NCBI RefSeq assembly: GCF_002968285.2
Contig: NZ_CP134400.1
Location: forward strand, 2,046,001-2,110,000
From: Mycobacterium sp. ITM-2016-00318
GTDB taxonomy: Bacteria > Actinomycetota > Actinomycetes > Mycobacteriales > Mycobacteriaceae
Reading direction: 5' to 3'
Length of the DNA stretch: 64,000 nucleotides
The notes under the pieces were generated by a model. It searched no databases, was not told the DNA's origin, and saw nothing but the letters and a program-made list of their open reading frames with translations. Positions 1 through 12,585 of this stretch are shown here, one piece after another. The position numbers and the translations under genes were made by a program. Positions within the stretch are counted from its first letter, which is position 1. Each line of letters starts with the position of its first letter.

Positions 1-213
1 ATCAGGGTCTCGGGCGTTGCCGACCGCGAACAGGAGCGCTACCCGCACCTCGACGAGCGCATGGAACTCGACCTGTCGGCGCTATCTGACGAGGAGCGGG
101 CGCGGGTACTCACGGTCGTACAACGTGCGATCGACCAGGTCTGCACGGTCGGTCGCACCCTCAAATCCGGGACTCAAGTGACATTTGAGGTTAGTGATGC
201 AGGAGTTAGCTGA
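1..213 (+). CDS. OsmC family protein (3' end only)
   Basis: The window opens inside a gene; the open frame runs from base 1 to a TGA at 211-213 and gives the last 70 residues. The tail contains RAIDQVCTVGRTLK and ends near VTFEV, which fits the C-terminus of an OsmC/Ohr-fold protein, where a conserved cysteine lies in the Q-x-C-x-V region. OsmC-family proteins are thiol peroxidases acting on organic hydroperoxides. Position supports this: in M. tuberculosis an OsmC-like gene (Rv2923c) precedes acyP and smc. The 3' end overlaps the start of acyP by 17 bases. The N-terminal half and the first redox cysteine lie outside the window, so catalytic competence cannot be judged. Confidence 0.75.
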   Translation: MRVSGVADREQERYPHLDERMELDLSALSDEERARVLTVVQRAIDQVCTVGRTLKSGTQVTFEVSDAGVS

Positions 214-481
214 GGTACGGCTGACCGCATGGGTGCACGGCCACGTGCAGGGGGTCGGATTTCGGTGGTGGACCCGGTCTCGGGCCCTCGAACTGGGGCT
301 GACCGGGTTTGCGTCGAACAGGCCCGACGGGCGTGTCCAGGTCGTCGCGCAAGGCCCTCGCGATACGTGTCAGCGGCTGCTTGACCTGCTGGAAAGCGGA
401 AACACTCCCGGCCGCGTCGCCAAAGTTGTCGCCGAGTGGACAGAAGTCGGCGACGCGATGACCGGCTTCACCGAGCGTTAG
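197..481 (+). CDS. acyP: Acylphosphatase
   Basis: A 94-residue protein hydrolysing the carboxyl-phosphate bond of acyl phosphates in the cytosol. The family signature is plain: near residues 14-20 it reads GHVQGVGFR (phosphate-binding loop with the catalytic Arg), followed by the [14 protein letters not shown] segment that carries the catalytic Asn. Length matches the usual 90-98 residues. I prefer the ATG at 197; a GTG at 194 and a TTG at 185 are also in frame. It overlaps the end of the upstream OsmC gene and is followed 26 bases later by smc, as in M. tuberculosis (Rv2922A). Its physiological substrate is not known in mycobacteria. Confidence 0.93.
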   Translation: MQELAEVRLTAWVHGHVQGVGFRWWTRSRALELGLTGFASNRPDGRVQVVAQGPRDTCQRLLDLLESGNTPGRVAKVVAEWTEVGDAMTGFTER

Positions 482-507
482 CCCCTCCGGCTGTAGTGTG
501 GCCCATC

Positions 508-3500
508 GTGCACCTCAAGAGTCTGACGCTGAAGGGCTTCAAGTCCTTTGCCTCGCCGACGACTCTGCGCTTCGAACCGGGCATCACATGCGTCGTCGGA
601 CCCAACGGCTCGGGCAAGTCGAACGTGGTCGACGCGCTCACCTGGGTGATGGGCGAGCAGGGTGCCAAGACGCTGCGCGGCGGCAAGATGGAAGACGTCA
701 TCTTCGCAGGCACGTCGTCGCGGCCGCCGCTGGGCCGCGCCGAGGTCACCGTGACCATCGACAACTCCGACAATTCGCTGCCGATCGAGTACTCCGAGGT
801 GTCGATCACCCGCCGGATGTTCCGCGACGGCGGCAGCGAGTACGAGATCAACGGCAGCAGTTGCCGTTTGATGGACGTACAGGAACTGCTCAGCGACTCC
901 GGCATCGGCAGGGAGATGCACGTCATCGTCGGGCAGGGCAAGCTCTCGGAGATCCTGGAGTCGCGGCCGGAGGACCGACGGGCCTTCATTGAAGAGGCCG
1001 CGGGTGTCCTCAAGCACCGGAAACGCAAAGAGAAGGCCGTCCGCAAGCTCGACTCGATGTCGGCCAACCTTGCGCGGCTGACCGACCTCACCACCGAATT
1101 GCGCCGTCAGCTCAAACCGCTCGGCAGACAGGCCGAGATGGCGCGCCGCGCCCAGACCATCCAAGCCGATCTACGCGATGCCCGGCTCCGGCTCGCGGCG
1201 GACGATTTGGTCAGCCGCAGAGGCGAATTCGACAACACCAACCAGGCCGAGGCGGCGCTGCGCCGCGAGCACGACGAGATGACCGCCCGGCTGCAGACCG
1301 CCACCGTCGAGCTCGACGCGCACGAAAGCGCGGTGGCCGGGCTCAGCGAGCGCGCCGAGGCCGCCCAGCAGAGCTGGTTCCGATTGTCGGCGCTCGCCGA
1401 GCGGGTCAGCGCGACCGTACGCATCGCCAGCGAACGCGCCCAGCACCTCGACACCGAGCAGGAGGTGTCAAGCGGAGCCGATCCCGACGCGCTAGAGGCC
1501 GAGGCCGACGAGGTGGCCGCGCACGAACGTCGGCTGCAGTCCGAGCTGGCGCACTCCCGCGAGCGGCTGACCGCGGCACGCGACGAGCTGGCCGAACGCG
1601 ACCGCGTCGCCGCCGAGGCCGAGCGCGCCCATCTGGCGGCGGTGCGTGCCGAAGCCGACCGCCGCGAGGGCCTGGCCCGGTTGGCCGGCCAGGTGGACAC
1701 CATGCGCACCCGGGTCGAGTCCATCGACGAGACCGTGGCCCGCCTCAGCGAGAACATCGAGGAGTCGGGCACCCGCGCGCAGCAGGCGAAGGCCGATTTC
1801 GAGACGGTGCAGAGCCGCGTCGGCGAACTCGACGCGGGCGAGGTCGGCCTCGACGATCAGCACGACCGGAGCGTGACCGCGCTGCGGCTGGCCGACGAAC
1901 GCGTGGCCGAACTGCAAGCCGGTGAACGCAGCGCCGAACGGCACGTCGCCTCGCTGCGCGCCCGCATCGACGCCCTCTCGGTCGGCCTAGACCGCAAGGA
2001 CGGCGCCGCTTGGCTGCAGCGAAACCTCTCCGGCGCAGGCCTTTTCGGCTCACTGGCAAGCCTCGTCAAGGTGCGGCCCGGCTGCGAGGCGGCCGTCGCG
2101 GCCGTGCTCGGGGCCGCCGCGGACGCCGTGGCAGCCGAAAGCTTCGGAGCCGCCCGCTCCGCCGTCGCAGCACTCAAGGCGTCCGACGGCGGCCGCGCGG
2201 CGATCGTGCTGGGCGACTGGCCCGTTCAGGCGCCACCGCCGACGCCCCCGCCGGAGGGGGCGCAGTGGGCGACCGATCTGGTCGACATGCCGTCTCGGCT
2301 GCGCGGTGCGCTGACCGCGATGCTGTCCGGCGTCGCGGTGGTAGACGATCTGCCCGCTGCACTGGACCTGGTGGCGGCCCGTCCGGAGCTGCGGGCGGTC
2401 ACCGTCGACGGCGACCTCGTCGGCGCCGGTTGGGTCAGCGGCGGCTCGGATCGCAAACCCAGCACGCTCGAGCTCACCTCGGAGGTGGAGAAGGCCCGCA
2501 CCGAGCTGGCACAGGCCGAGAACCAGGTCAACGAGCTCAGCGCCGCGCTGGCCGGTGCGCTGGCCGAGCAGAAAGCCCGTCAGGACGCCGCCGAGCAGGC
2601 GCTGGCCGCGCTGAACGAGTCCGACGCCGCGATCTCGGCGATCTACGAACAGCTCGGCAGGCTCGGCCAGGAGGCCCGCACGGCCGACGAGGAGTGGCAG
2701 CGGCTGATCCGCCAACGCGACGACCTGGAGTCCGGCCGGGTGCAGACCGTCGAGGAGCTGGCCGCGCTCGAGCAGCGGCTGCACAACGCCGAGCAGGCGC
2801 CGCTGGTGGATTCGGCGCCCGCCGACCGGCAGCAGACCGTCGCGGCGGCCGAGGCCGCCCGCGCCGCGGAGGTGGAGGCCAGGCTTTCGGTTCGCACCGC
2901 TGAAGAACGCGCGAATGCCGTTCGGGGACGGGCGGATTCGCTGCGCCGAGCGGCCACCGCCGAACGCGAGGCCAGGTTGCGGGCCCAGCGTGCTCGCGAA
3001 GCCCGTGAACACGCCGCGGCTGTCGCGGCAGCGGTCGCCGAGTCGGGACGCCATCTCGCGAACCGACTGCACTCGACGGTGACCGTCGCGTCCCGCCGAC
3101 GTGACGAGCTGGTCAGCGAGCGCCATCAACGCATCGAGGCACTGGCCGGAGTTCGCGAGCAGGTCACCGAATTGACCACGAAGATCGCCGCCGTCACCGA
3201 GGCGCTGCACCGCGACGAGGTCGCCAAAGCCCAAGCCGCACTTCGGATCGAACAGCTCGAACAGCAGGTCCTCGAGCAGTTCGGGATGGCGACCGCCGAC
3301 CTCATCGCCGAATACGGACCCGACGTTGCGCTACCGCCAACGGAGTTGGAGATGGCCGAGTACGAGCAGGCCCGCGAGCGGGGCGAGCAGGTCACCGCGC
3401 CCGCGCCGATGCCCTTCGACCGGCCGACCCAGGAGCGACGCGCCAAAAAAGCCGAACGGGAACTCAACGAGCTCGGCCGCGTCAACCCGTTGGCGCTCGA

Positions 3501-4089
3501 GGAGTTCGCCGCATTGGAGGAGCGCTACAACTTCCTGTCCACCCAGCTGGAGGACGTCAAGGGCGCGAGGAAGGATCTGCTCGACGTCATCTCCGACGTC
3601 GACACCCGCATCCTGCAGGTGTTCACCGAAGCCTTCATCGACGTGGAACGTGAGTTCACCCAAGTGTTTTCGACGCTGTTCCCCGGCGGCGAGGGCAGGC
3701 TGCTGCTCACCGACCCCAATGACATGTTGACCACCGGTATCGAGGTCGAGGCCCGGCCGCCGGGCAAGAAGATCAAGCGGCTCTCGCTGCTCTCCGGTGG
3801 AGAGAAGTCGCTGACGGCGGTCGCGATGCTGGTCGCGATCTTCCGGGCAAGGCCGTCGCCGTTCTACGTGATGGACGAGGTCGAGGCGGCGCTGGACGAC
3901 GCCAACCTGCGCCGCCTGATCTCGCTGTTCGAGCAGCTACGGGAACGTTCGCAGCTGATCGTCATCACCCACCAGAAGCCGACGATGGAGGTCGCCGACG
4001 CGCTCTACGGCGTCACGATGCGCGATGACGGCATCACCGCGGTGATTTCGCAGCGCATGCGGGGACAGGAACTGGTCACCGCGGGCTGA
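508..4089 (+). CDS. smc: Chromosome segregation ATPase SMC
   Basis: A 1193-residue condensin ATPase that compacts and helps segregate the chromosome with ScpA/ScpB. Walker A is at residues 31-38 (GPNGSGKS). Two long Glu/Ala/Arg-rich coiled coils flank a hinge at roughly 490-660. The ABC signature LSGGEK is at 1095-1100 and Walker B with the catalytic Glu (MDE) at 1122-1124. The start is the GTG at 508, giving [14 protein letters not shown], which lines up with the family N-terminus; an in-frame upstream extension from 436 lies inside acyP and adds no family sequence. It is a little shorter than the ~1205 residues of the M. tuberculosis protein. It faces the convergent fni gene across a 70-bp gap. 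Confidence 0.97.
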   Translation: MHLKSLTLKGFKSFASPTTLRFEPGITCVVGPNGSGKSNVVDALTWVMGEQGAKTLRGGKMEDVIFAGTSSRPPLGRAEVTVTIDNSDNSLPIEYSEVSITRRMFRDGGSEYEINGSSCRLMDVQELLSDSGIGREMHVIVGQGKLSEILESRPEDRRAFIEEAAGVLKHRKRKEKAVRKLDSMSANLARLTDLTTELRRQLKPLGRQAEMARRAQTIQADLRDARLRLAADDLVSRRGEFDNTNQAEAALRREHDEMTARLQTATVELDAHESAVAGLSERAEAAQQSWFRLSALAERVSATVRIASERAQHLDTEQEVSSGADPDALEAEADEVAAHERRLQSELAHSRERLTAARDELAERDRVAAEAERAHLAAVRAEADRREGLARLAGQVDTMRTRVESIDETVARLSENIEESGTRAQQAKADFETVQSRVGELDAGEVGLDDQHDRSVTALRLADERVAELQAGERSAERHVASLRARIDALSVGLDRKDGAAWLQRNLSGAGLFGSLASLVKVRPGCEAAVAAVLGAAADAVAAESFGAARSAVAALKASDGGRAAIVLGDWPVQAPPPTPPPEGAQWATDLVDMPSRLRGALTAMLSGVAVVDDLPAALDLVAARPELRAVTVDGDLVGAGWVSGGSDRKPSTLELTSEVEKARTELAQAENQVNELSAALAGALAEQKARQDAAEQALAALNESDAAISAIYEQLGRLGQEARTADEEWQRLIRQRDDLESGRVQTVEELAALEQRLHNAEQAPLVDSAPADRQQTVAAAEAARAAEVEARLSVRTAEERANAVRGRADSLRRAATAEREARLRAQRAREAREHAAAVAAAVAESGRHLANRLHSTVTVASRRRDELVSERHQRIEALAGVREQVTELTTKIAAVTEALHRDEVAKAQAALRIEQLEQQVLEQFGMATADLIAEYGPDVALPPTELEMAEYEQARERGEQVTAPAPMPFDRPTQERRAKKAERELNELGRVNPLALEEFAALEERYNFLSTQLEDVKGARKDLLDVISDVDTRILQVFTEAFIDVEREFTQVFSTLFPGGEGRLLLTDPNDMLTTGIEVEARPPGKKIKRLSLLSGGEKSLTAVAMLVAIFRARPSPFYVMDEVEAALDDANLRRLISLFEQLRERSQLIVITHQKPTMEVADALYGVTMRDDGITAVISQRMRGQELVTAG

Positions 4090-4159
4090 GGGACCATGCC
4101 GAGATCGACGTTTCGGCGCGATCAACTCACACTTTTGCGCCTGTTTGTCGGTTTCGGCG

Positions 4160-5179
4160 TTAGGGGCACGGGCGCACGCCACGGCGGCGCAGGGCGGCCA
4201 GGTCGGCGGCGCCGCAGCCGTGCAGGCAGATGTGCAGCTCGGAGATGAAGTTGGCAAGCCAGTCCAGCACCGCCGCAGCGGAGTCGATGGCGGGGGCGAG
4301 CAGTGGCCGGGCCACCGCGACGACGTCGGCGCCCATCGCCAGCGCCTTGGCCGCGTCCATGCCGGTCCGGATGCCGCCGGAGGCGACCAGCGACATGCCG
4401 GGCAGCGTCTGGCGGACCTCGGTCAGGGCCTGTGCGGTCGGGATGCCCCATTCGGCCAACGTCGGATGGCGGATCTCGCCGTAGCGGACGTACTGCTCGA
4501 CGCGGGCCCATGACGTTCCGCCCGCGCCCGCGACGTCGACCGCGGCGATCGGACAGTCCACCAGCTCGGCTGCGGCCGTCGCCCCGATACCGTGGCCGAC
4601 CTCCTTCAGCATCACTGGATAGCCGATGGAGCGAGCGATGTCGCGGAGCCGCCCGATGGAGCCGGAAAAGTCGGTGTCACCCTCGTGCTGCATTGCTTCT
4701 TGCAACGGATTCGTATGCACTGCAAGGGCATTCGCGCCGACCCGGTCGAGGGCCGCGACAAGCTCTCCCACCAGCTCGTCGGAGAGCTGCGCAAGCCCGA
4801 TGTTGCCGATCAGCAGCGCCTCGGGTGCGACGTCGCGAACCGCGAAGCTCGTCGAGGCCACCTCGTCGCCGAGCATGATGCGCTGCGAGCCGAGCATCAT
4901 GCCGATGCCGAGCTTCTCGGCGGCCGCGGCCAGGTTGCGGTTGATGACGCCGGAGAGTTCGGCACCGCCCGTCATCGCCCCGATCAACACCGGCGCCTCC
5001 AGGCGGACACCGAGGAACTCGGTATGCAGGTCGATCGCCCCGAGGCTGGTCTGGGTCAGCGCGTTGTACGGCAACACGAGGCGCTCCAGACCGGTCGTCA
5101 CGGTCTGGTAGTCCACGGCCTCGGTCAAGCACACGTCGATGTGCTTGGCCTTGCGGGACTCCATGGGGTCCATCGTCAC
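4160..5179 (-). CDS. fni: Type 2 isopentenyl-diphosphate delta-isomerase
   Basis: An FMN-dependent TIM-barrel enzyme of about 339 residues interconverting isopentenyl and dimethylallyl diphosphate for isoprenoid synthesis. Family landmarks visible in order: RKAKHID near the N-terminus, IGAMTGG (FMN/substrate loop, about residues 67-73), [17 protein letters not shown], the SGGIRTG phosphate loop, and HGCG near the C-terminus. Three starts are possible: GTG 5179, ATG 5173 or ATG 5164. The gene is divergent from ftsY (start 5208), so the 28 bp between them must hold both promoters or they lie within coding sequence. M. tuberculosis has a type 1 enzyme elsewhere (Rv1745c) and nothing at this locus, so this is an insertion relative to that backbone. 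Confidence 0.92.
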   Translation of the reverse strand: MTMDPMESRKAKHIDVCLTEAVDYQTVTTGLERLVLPYNALTQTSLGAIDLHTEFLGVRLEAPVLIGAMTGGAELSGVINRNLAAAAEKLGIGMMLGSQRIMLGDEVASTSFAVRDVAPEALLIGNIGLAQLSDELVGELVAALDRVGANALAVHTNPLQEAMQHEGDTDFSGSIGRLRDIARSIGYPVMLKEVGHGIGATAAAELVDCPIAAVDVAGAGGTSWARVEQYVRYGEIRHPTLAEWGIPTAQALTEVRQTLPGMSLVASGGIRTGMDAAKALAMGADVVAVARPLLAPAIDSAAAVLDWLANFISELHICLHGCGAADLAALRRRGVRPCP

Positions 5180-5207
5180 CGTCTACCCATATTGGGACAA
5201 TGACTGC

Positions 5208-6530
5208 GTGTCCGAGTCTTTGTGGATCGCAATCGCGGTCATCGCCGTCCTGGTCGTCGCTGCAGTCGTGGTGTACGGCCTCGTCCGATACCGCCGCGGC
5301 AAGATCAAGCTCGACTCGTCCACCAGCACCGACACTGCCACACCGGTCGATCGGTCAGGCGGATACGCCGCCTCTTCGACCATCACGTTCACACAATCGT
5401 CAGCATCTGCGACGGCCCCGCCGCCCACCAAGGCGCCACCGGAACGCCTCGACACCAGCGGTCTGCCCGCGGTCGGCGACGACGCCACCATCCCGCGTGA
5501 TGCGCCCAAGCGGCCCATCGCCGACGTGGCGCTGCCCGAAGCGCCCAGCGCGCCCGCAGCGCCCGAGGTTGAACAGGAAGCGCCCGCGGCCCCCGATATC
5601 GGCGCTATCGCACCGACGGAAGGTCGCCTCGAGCGCCTACGCGGGCGTCTGTCCAAGTCGCAGAATGCGCTCGGCCGCAGCATGCTCGGCCTGCTCGGCG
5701 GCGGCGACCTCGACGAGGACTCGTGGCAAGCCGTCGAGGACACGCTCCTGGTCGCCGACCTCGGCGCGGTGACGGCCGAATCGGTGGTGACGGCGCTGCG
5801 CGGGCGGCTGGCCAGCGGCCGGGTACGCACCGAAGCCGACGCGCGCGCGGTTCTGCGCGAGGTGCTCGTTGCCGAACTGCAGCCCGACCTCGACCGTTCG
5901 GTCAGAGCGCTGCCGCACGACGACCACCCGTCTGTGCTGCTGGTCGTCGGGGTCAACGGAACCGGCAAGACCACCACGGTCGGGAAGCTGGCGCGGGTGC
6001 TAGTCGCCGACGGCCGCAGGGTGGTGCTCGGTGCGGCGGACACCTTTCGCGCAGCGGCGGCCGACCAGCTGCAGGCATGGGCGTCCCGGGTGGGCGCACA
6101 GGTCATTCGCGGCGCACAGGGCGCCGACCCCGCATCCGTGGCGTTCGACGCCGTCGACAAGGGCATCGAGACCGGCGCCGACGTCGTGCTCATCGACACC
6201 GCGGGCCGGTTGCACACCAAGACCGGTCTGATGGACGAACTCGGCAAGGTCAAGCGCGTGGTGAGCAAGCGAGCAGCGGTCGACGAGGTGCTGCTTGTGC
6301 TCGACGCGACGATCGGACAGAACGGCCTGGCGCAGGCCCGGGTATTCGCGGACGTCGTTGCCATCACCGGTGTCGTGCTGACCAAACTCGACGGGACAGC
6401 AAAAGGTGGAATCGTGTTTCGCGTCCAACAGGAACTCGGTGTGCCGGTCAAGCTGGTCGGTCTCGGCGAGGGCCCCGACGATCTGGCCCCATTCGAGCCC
6501 GAAGCGTTCGTCGACGCACTCCTCGGTTGA
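5208..6530 (+). CDS. ftsY: Signal recognition particle receptor FtsY
   Basis: A 440-residue SRP receptor GTPase that docks SRP-ribosome complexes at the membrane. The start GTG at 5208 gives a single N-terminal hydrophobic helix (residues about 4-26) followed by RYRRGK, so the protein is membrane-anchored, as in mycobacterial relatives. A Pro/Ala-rich acidic linker covers about 35-150. The NG domain follows: Walker A/G1 GVNGTGKT at 248-255, an ADTFRAAAADQL segment, DTAGR near 332, and TKLDG near 392. The C-terminal F-E-P-E-A-F stretch is typical. Its partner ffh lies 4.5 kb downstream on the same strand. Confidence 0.97.
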   Translation: MSESLWIAIAVIAVLVVAAVVVYGLVRYRRGKIKLDSSTSTDTATPVDRSGGYAASSTITFTQSSASATAPPPTKAPPERLDTSGLPAVGDDATIPRDAPKRPIADVALPEAPSAPAAPEVEQEAPAAPDIGAIAPTEGRLERLRGRLSKSQNALGRSMLGLLGGGDLDEDSWQAVEDTLLVADLGAVTAESVVTALRGRLASGRVRTEADARAVLREVLVAELQPDLDRSVRALPHDDHPSVLLVVGVNGTGKTTTVGKLARVLVADGRRVVLGAADTFRAAAADQLQAWASRVGAQVIRGAQGADPASVAFDAVDKGIETGADVVLIDTAGRLHTKTGLMDELGKVKRVVSKRAAVDEVLLVLDATIGQNGLAQARVFADVVAITGVVLTKLDGTAKGGIVFRVQQELGVPVKLVGLGEGPDDLAPFEPEAFVDALLG

Positions 6531-6558
6531 CGAATACCATCTTTGAAAACCGCTCGAT

Positions 6559-6606
6559 GTAACACCGGCGAAACGTAACCAGCGCATCCGTTCACACGAG
6601 CGAAAC
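6559..6606 (+). promoter_or_regulatory. Two GlnR-type boxes upstream of amt
   Basis: GTAAC at 6559-6563, six bases, then GAAAC at 6570-6574 matches the actinobacterial GlnR half-site pair (GTNAC-n6-GAAAC). A second copy, TTCAC-n6-GAAAC, lies at 6591-6606, offset by 32 bp (about three helical turns). They sit 103-150 bp upstream of the amt start. GlnR activation of the amtB-glnK-glnD operon under nitrogen limitation is established in M. smegmatis; binding here is inferred. Confidence 0.7.
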
Positions 6607-6708
6607 GCACAGGCGTCTTAGACGAAACAACCACTCAGCATTGTCTGAAGACCAGGCAACGGTCGGAAACCCTTTGCGGCCGTGCCTTGTCGAAGGAGGA
6701 AACAGCGA

Positions 6709-8438
<1,730 letters not shown>

Positions 8439-8511
8439 CCAGGCGAAGTGAGACGTCGTCTCCCGGTGCAACGTGAGCGTTAAAAGGTAAAGGGCCGGGG
8501 GAGGACACGAA

Positions 8512-11019
8512 ATGACAAAGCAAAAACCAGATTCCGCCGCCGGCGTTCCCCTAGCAAGCTGTGGGCCCACCCCATCGGGGGTTCCGGCGGCGGTTTCGTC
8601 GAAGGCCGCGACCGATCTGACCGCGGCATGCGCCCAGTTGCTCTCCGGTTCCCACCACCTCGATGCCGCTGCGCTTCGCGATGCATGGGTCGAACTGCAC
8701 GAGTTCTGGCTTTCGACGAAGGCCACCGAGATCGGGATCACCCGAACCAGCGGGTTCGCGATCGTCGCCACCGGTGGCCTCGGGCGCCGCGAGCTGCTGC
8801 CGTTCTCCGACCTCGACCTGATGCTGCTGCACGACAACCTGCCCAAGAAGGTCGTCAGCGAGGTCGCCGAGAACCTGTGGTATCCGTTGTGGGACGCCAA
8901 TATTCGGCTGGACCACAGCGTGCGCACCGTAGCCGAGGCGATGACGGTTGCCGCACAGGACATCTCGGCTGGGCTCGCGATGCTCGAGGTCCGCCACATC
9001 GCCGGTGACGCCGATCTGTCGTCACTGCTTGTCGGCGGCGCGCGTAGGCAGTGGCGCACCGGAATCGCCTCACGCTTCGACGAACTCGTCGAACACACCA
9101 GGCAACGATGGCAACGCAGCGGCGAAATCGCCCACCGCGCCGAGCCGGATCTGAAAGCTGGCCGCGGCGGCCTGCGCGACGTGCAGCTTCTCAATGCGCT
9201 GGCGATCGCTCAACTGGCCGACGTGTACCCGAGCCGGTCGCTGGCCTCACCGACCGAAACACTCGGCGAGGCGCACCTCGCCCTGCTCAACGTGCGCACG
9301 GAACTGCACCGGGTTTCGGGCCGCGGCCGCGACCTTGTGCTGGCCCAGCACGCCGACGAGATCGGTGCCGCGCTGCACATCGGCGACCGTTTCGACCTGG
9401 CGCGCACGCTGTCCGACGCCGCGCGCACGATCAGCTTCTATGTCGACGCCGGGATACGCACCGCCGCCAATGCTCTTCCGCGTCGGGGCTTCGCCGCGCT
9501 GCGGCGCCCCGTCCGTCGCCCGCTCGACGAAGGTGTCATCGAGTTCGGCGGCGAGGTCATCCTGGCCCGCGAGGCACGGCCCGAGCGCGACCCGGGGCTG
9601 ATCCTGCGGGTGGCCGCGGCGTCGGCGACCACCGGCCTGCCGATGGCGGCGTCCACACTCGCCCGGCTCGGCCAGACCGCGCCCGAATTGCGCACCCCGT
9701 GGCCGCAGCAGGCCCTCAACGACCTCCTTGTGATGCTCGCCGCAGGGCCGTCGGCGGTCGCGACCATCGAAGCGCTCGACCGCACCGGCCTGTGGGGTCG
9801 GCTGTTCCCGGAGTGGGGCGCCGTTCGTGACCTGCCACCGCGCGACGTCGTGCACATCTGGACCGTCGATCGCCATCTCGTCGAAACCGTTTCCCGGGCA
9901 AGCGCATTCACCACCCGGGTGTTCCGGCCCGACCTGCTGCTGCTCGGTGCTCTCTGCCACGACATCGGCAAGGGCCGAGGGGGCGATCACAGCGTGATCG
10001 GAGCGGAACTCGCCACGCAGATCGGCACGCGGCTCGGGCTGTGGCCGTCCGACATCGAACTGCTCGCCAAGGTGGTGCGGCACCACCTACTGCTGCCGCA
10101 CACCGCAACTCGCCGGGACCTGCAGGACGCGAAGACCATTGAAGCGGTCGTCGAAACACTCGACGGCGACACCGTGCTGCTGGAGTTGTTGCACGTGCTG
10201 GCCGAGGCCGACTCGCTGGCGACCGGTCCCGGTGTGTGGGGCGACTGGAAGGCGTCCCTCATCCGCGACCTCGTGCAGCGGTGCAGGCTGGTGATGGCGG
10301 GTGAGGCGCTGCCACGTCCGGAACCCCTTGATCCCCGCTTCATTTCGCTCGCCTCAACCGTCGGTGTGCATGTCGAGATGACGCCGGGTGAGGGCGCACA
10401 CATCTACGACGTCACGATGATCGCACCGGACCGGCGCGGGCTGCTGTCGAAGGCGGCCGGTGTATTGGCACTGAATTCGCTTCGGGTGCACTCGGCTTCG
10501 GTCAACGCTCATGAGGGCTCGGCGATCAACACGTTCGTCGTCTCACCGCACTTCGGTTCGCCGCCAGCCGCCGAACTGTTACGCCAACAGCTCATCCTCG
10601 CCCTCGACGGCGAACTCGACGTGCTGGCGTCGTTGGACCGTCGCGACCGGGACGCCGCACAGTACGGCACGGCCCGCGCGGGCGAAGTGCCCGCCGGTGT
10701 GCCGATAAACCATGCCTCGGCGCCGCCGAAGATCCTCTGGTCGGAGGGTGCCGAACCGGGCGAGCTCGTCGTGCAGATCCGATCCAGCGACCGCGGGGGC
10801 CTGCTGGCGCGGCTGACCGCGGTGTTCGAGCGCGACGGTGTCGACATCGCGTGGGCGAAAGTGACCACCTTGGGCTCGTCGGTTGTCGACCTGTTCGGCA
10901 TCGTGATCCCTGCCGAGAAAGCAGCGGACGGCTCGACGGTCCGCGACGAGCTCGACAAAGATCTCTATGAGGTTCTGCCGGCGCCGCCGCCCGCGAAGCC
11001 GGTGTCCGAGGCCGGTTAG
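8512..11019 (+). CDS. glnD: PII nucleotidylyltransferase GlnD
   Basis: An 835-residue enzyme that modifies and demodifies the PII T-loop tyrosine. The nucleotidyltransferase motif [15 protein letters not shown] is at 88-102 with metal-binding Asp100 and Asp102. The HD demodifying domain has LCHDIGKG around residues 482-488. Two ACT domains follow at about 630-700 and 750-825 (each with a D-R-x-G-L-L motif) for glutamine sensing. Experimentally characterised corynebacterial homologues use ATP (adenylylation). A strong purine-rich site (GGGGGAGGA) precedes the ATG. The 73-bp gap from glnK contains no evident terminator, consistent with one operon. The N-terminal 35 residues are not conserved-looking. 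Confidence 0.96.
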   Translation: MTKQKPDSAAGVPLASCGPTPSGVPAAVSSKAATDLTAACAQLLSGSHHLDAAALRDAWVELHEFWLSTKATEIGITRTSGFAIVATGGLGRRELLPFSDLDLMLLHDNLPKKVVSEVAENLWYPLWDANIRLDHSVRTVAEAMTVAAQDISAGLAMLEVRHIAGDADLSSLLVGGARRQWRTGIASRFDELVEHTRQRWQRSGEIAHRAEPDLKAGRGGLRDVQLLNALAIAQLADVYPSRSLASPTETLGEAHLALLNVRTELHRVSGRGRDLVLAQHADEIGAALHIGDRFDLARTLSDAARTISFYVDAGIRTAANALPRRGFAALRRPVRRPLDEGVIEFGGEVILAREARPERDPGLILRVAAASATTGLPMAASTLARLGQTAPELRTPWPQQALNDLLVMLAAGPSAVATIEALDRTGLWGRLFPEWGAVRDLPPRDVVHIWTVDRHLVETVSRASAFTTRVFRPDLLLLGALCHDIGKGRGGDHSVIGAELATQIGTRLGLWPSDIELLAKVVRHHLLLPHTATRRDLQDAKTIEAVVETLDGDTVLLELLHVLAEADSLATGPGVWGDWKASLIRDLVQRCRLVMAGEALPRPEPLDPRFISLASTVGVHVEMTPGEGAHIYDVTMIAPDRRGLLSKAAGVLALNSLRVHSASVNAHEGSAINTFVVSPHFGSPPAAELLRQQLILALDGELDVLASLDRRDRDAAQYGTARAGEVPAGVPINHASAPPKILWSEGAEPGELVVQIRSSDRGGLLARLTAVFERDGVDIAWAKVTTLGSSVVDLFGIVIPAEKAADGSTVRDELDKDLYEVLPAPPPAKPVSEAG

Positions 11020-11028
11020 GCTAGCTGC

Positions 11029-12585
11029 GTGTTTGAATCTCTGTCCGACCGGTTGACCGGTGCCCTGTCGGGCCTGCGTGGCAAGGGGCGGTTGACCGAC
11101 GCCGACATCGACGTGACCACCCGTGAGATCCGGCTGGCGCTGCTCGAGGCCGACGTCTCGCTGCCCGTGGTGCGCGAGTTCGTCAGCCGCATCAAGGAGC
11201 GGGCGCGCGGCGCCGAGGTCTCCGCAGCGCTGAACCCGGCCCAGCAGGTCGTCAAGATCGTCAACGAGGAACTCATCGGAATCCTCGGCGGGGAGACCCG
11301 TCAGCTGGCATTCGCCAAAACCCCGCCGACCGTGGTGATGCTTGCGGGCCTGCAGGGTTCGGGTAAGACGACTCTGGCCGGCAAACTCGCGAAATGGCTG
11401 AAGGGACAAGGCCATACGCCGCTGTTGGTGGCCTGTGACCTCCAGCGCCCCGGCGCGGTGAATCAGCTTCAGGTCGTCGGCGGCCAGGCAGGGGTCGAGG
11501 TTTTCGCGCCGCATCCCGGCGCGTCGGCCGACGGTTCCGTCGACACTGACGCCAGCGCCCCGGTCAAGGTGGCCTCTGACGGCCTCGCCGAGGCCAGGGC
11601 CAGGCACTTCGACGTGGTCATCGTCGACACCGCGGGCCGGCTCGGCATCGACGACGAGCTGATGGCACAGGCCGCCTCGATCCGTGAGGCCGTGGATCCC
11701 GACGAAGTGCTGTTCGTCGTGGACGCGATGATCGGCCAGGACGCCGTCACCACAGCGGAGGCGTTCCGCGAGGGCGTCGGGTTCACCGGCGTGGTGCTCA
11801 CCAAGCTGGACGGCGACGCCCGCGGCGGCGCCGCGCTCTCGGTGCGCGAGGTCATCGGCGTGCCGATCCTGTTCGCGTCGGCGGGCGAGAAACTCGACGA
11901 CTTCGACGTCTTCCACCCCGACCGGATGGCCAGCCGCATCCTCGGCATGGGCGATGTGCTCACACTCATCGAGCAGGCCGAGCAGGTCTTCGACGCGCAG
12001 CAGGCCGAGGATGCCGCAGCCAAGATCGGCTCGGGCGAACTCACGCTGGAGGACTTCCTCGAGCAGATGATGGCCATCCGCAAGATGGGGCCGATCGGCA
12101 ACCTGCTCGGCATGCTGCCCGGCGCCGGGCAGATGAAGGATGCGCTGGCCGCGGTCGACGACTCTCAGCTCGACCGGGTGCAGGCCATCATCCGCGGCAT
12201 GACACCGCAGGAGCGCGCCGAGCCGAAGATCATCAACGCGTCCCGACGGCTGCGCATCGCCAACGGCTCCGGTGTCACTGTGTCGGAGGTCAATCAACTC
12301 GTCGACCGGTTCTTCGAAGCCCGCAAGATGATGTCGCAGATGGCAGGCCAGATGGGAATGCCGTTCGGCCGCAAGGGTTCGTCGCGCAAGAGCGCGAAGG
12401 GCAAGAAGAAGGGCAAGAAGGGCGGGCGGGGTCCTACACCGCCGAAGGTCAGGAGTCCGTTCGGCGCCGGTGCCGGTGTGCCGGAGGGCTTCCCCGATCT
12501 GTCGAACATGCCGAAGGGTCTCGACGAGCTGCCGCCCGGCCTGGCCGACATCGACCTGTCGAAGCTGAAGTTCCCCAAGAACTAG
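11029..12585 (+). CDS. ffh: Signal recognition particle protein Ffh
   Basis: A 518-residue SRP54 GTPase that binds signal peptides and 4.5S RNA. The N domain is at 1-90. The G domain carries Walker A GLQGSGKT at 107-114, DTAGR near 200 and TKLDGDARGG near 260. A methionine-rich M domain follows (for example MMSQMAGQMGM near 436), then a basic Lys-rich segment (SSRKSAKGKKKGKKGG) and a Gly/Pro-rich tail typical of actinobacteria. It contains a mycobacterial-style insertion of about 15 residues (HPGASADGSVDTDAS) in the G domain. GTG start 11029, nine bases after glnD. The 4.5S RNA gene was not seen here. Confidence 0.97.
   Translation: MFESLSDRLTGALSGLRGKGRLTDADIDVTTREIRLALLEADVSLPVVREFVSRIKERARGAEVSAALNPAQQVVKIVNEELIGILGGETRQLAFAKTPPTVVMLAGLQGSGKTTLAGKLAKWLKGQGHTPLLVACDLQRPGAVNQLQVVGGQAGVEVFAPHPGASADGSVDTDASAPVKVASDGLAEARARHFDVVIVDTAGRLGIDDELMAQAASIREAVDPDEVLFVVDAMIGQDAVTTAEAFREGVGFTGVVLTKLDGDARGGAALSVREVIGVPILFASAGEKLDDFDVFHPDRMASRILGMGDVLTLIEQAEQVFDAQQAEDAAAKIGSGELTLEDFLEQMMAIRKMGPIGNLLGMLPGAGQMKDALAAVDDSQLDRVQAIIRGMTPQERAEPKIINASRRLRIANGSGVTVSEVNQLVDRFFEARKMMSQMAGQMGMPFGRKGSSRKSAKGKKKGKKGGRGPTPPKVRSPFGAGAGVPEGFPDLSNMPKGLDELPPGLADIDLSKLKFPKN

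Noticed and set aside
478-3234. Several long minus-strand open frames opposite smc
   Set aside because: They are mirror frames produced by high GC and third-position bias; none shows a domain, and smc is unmistakable.
12386-12430. Lys/Gly-rich repeat in ffh as a separate repeat element
   Set aside because: It is the basic tail of Ffh, common in actinobacteria, and codes in frame.
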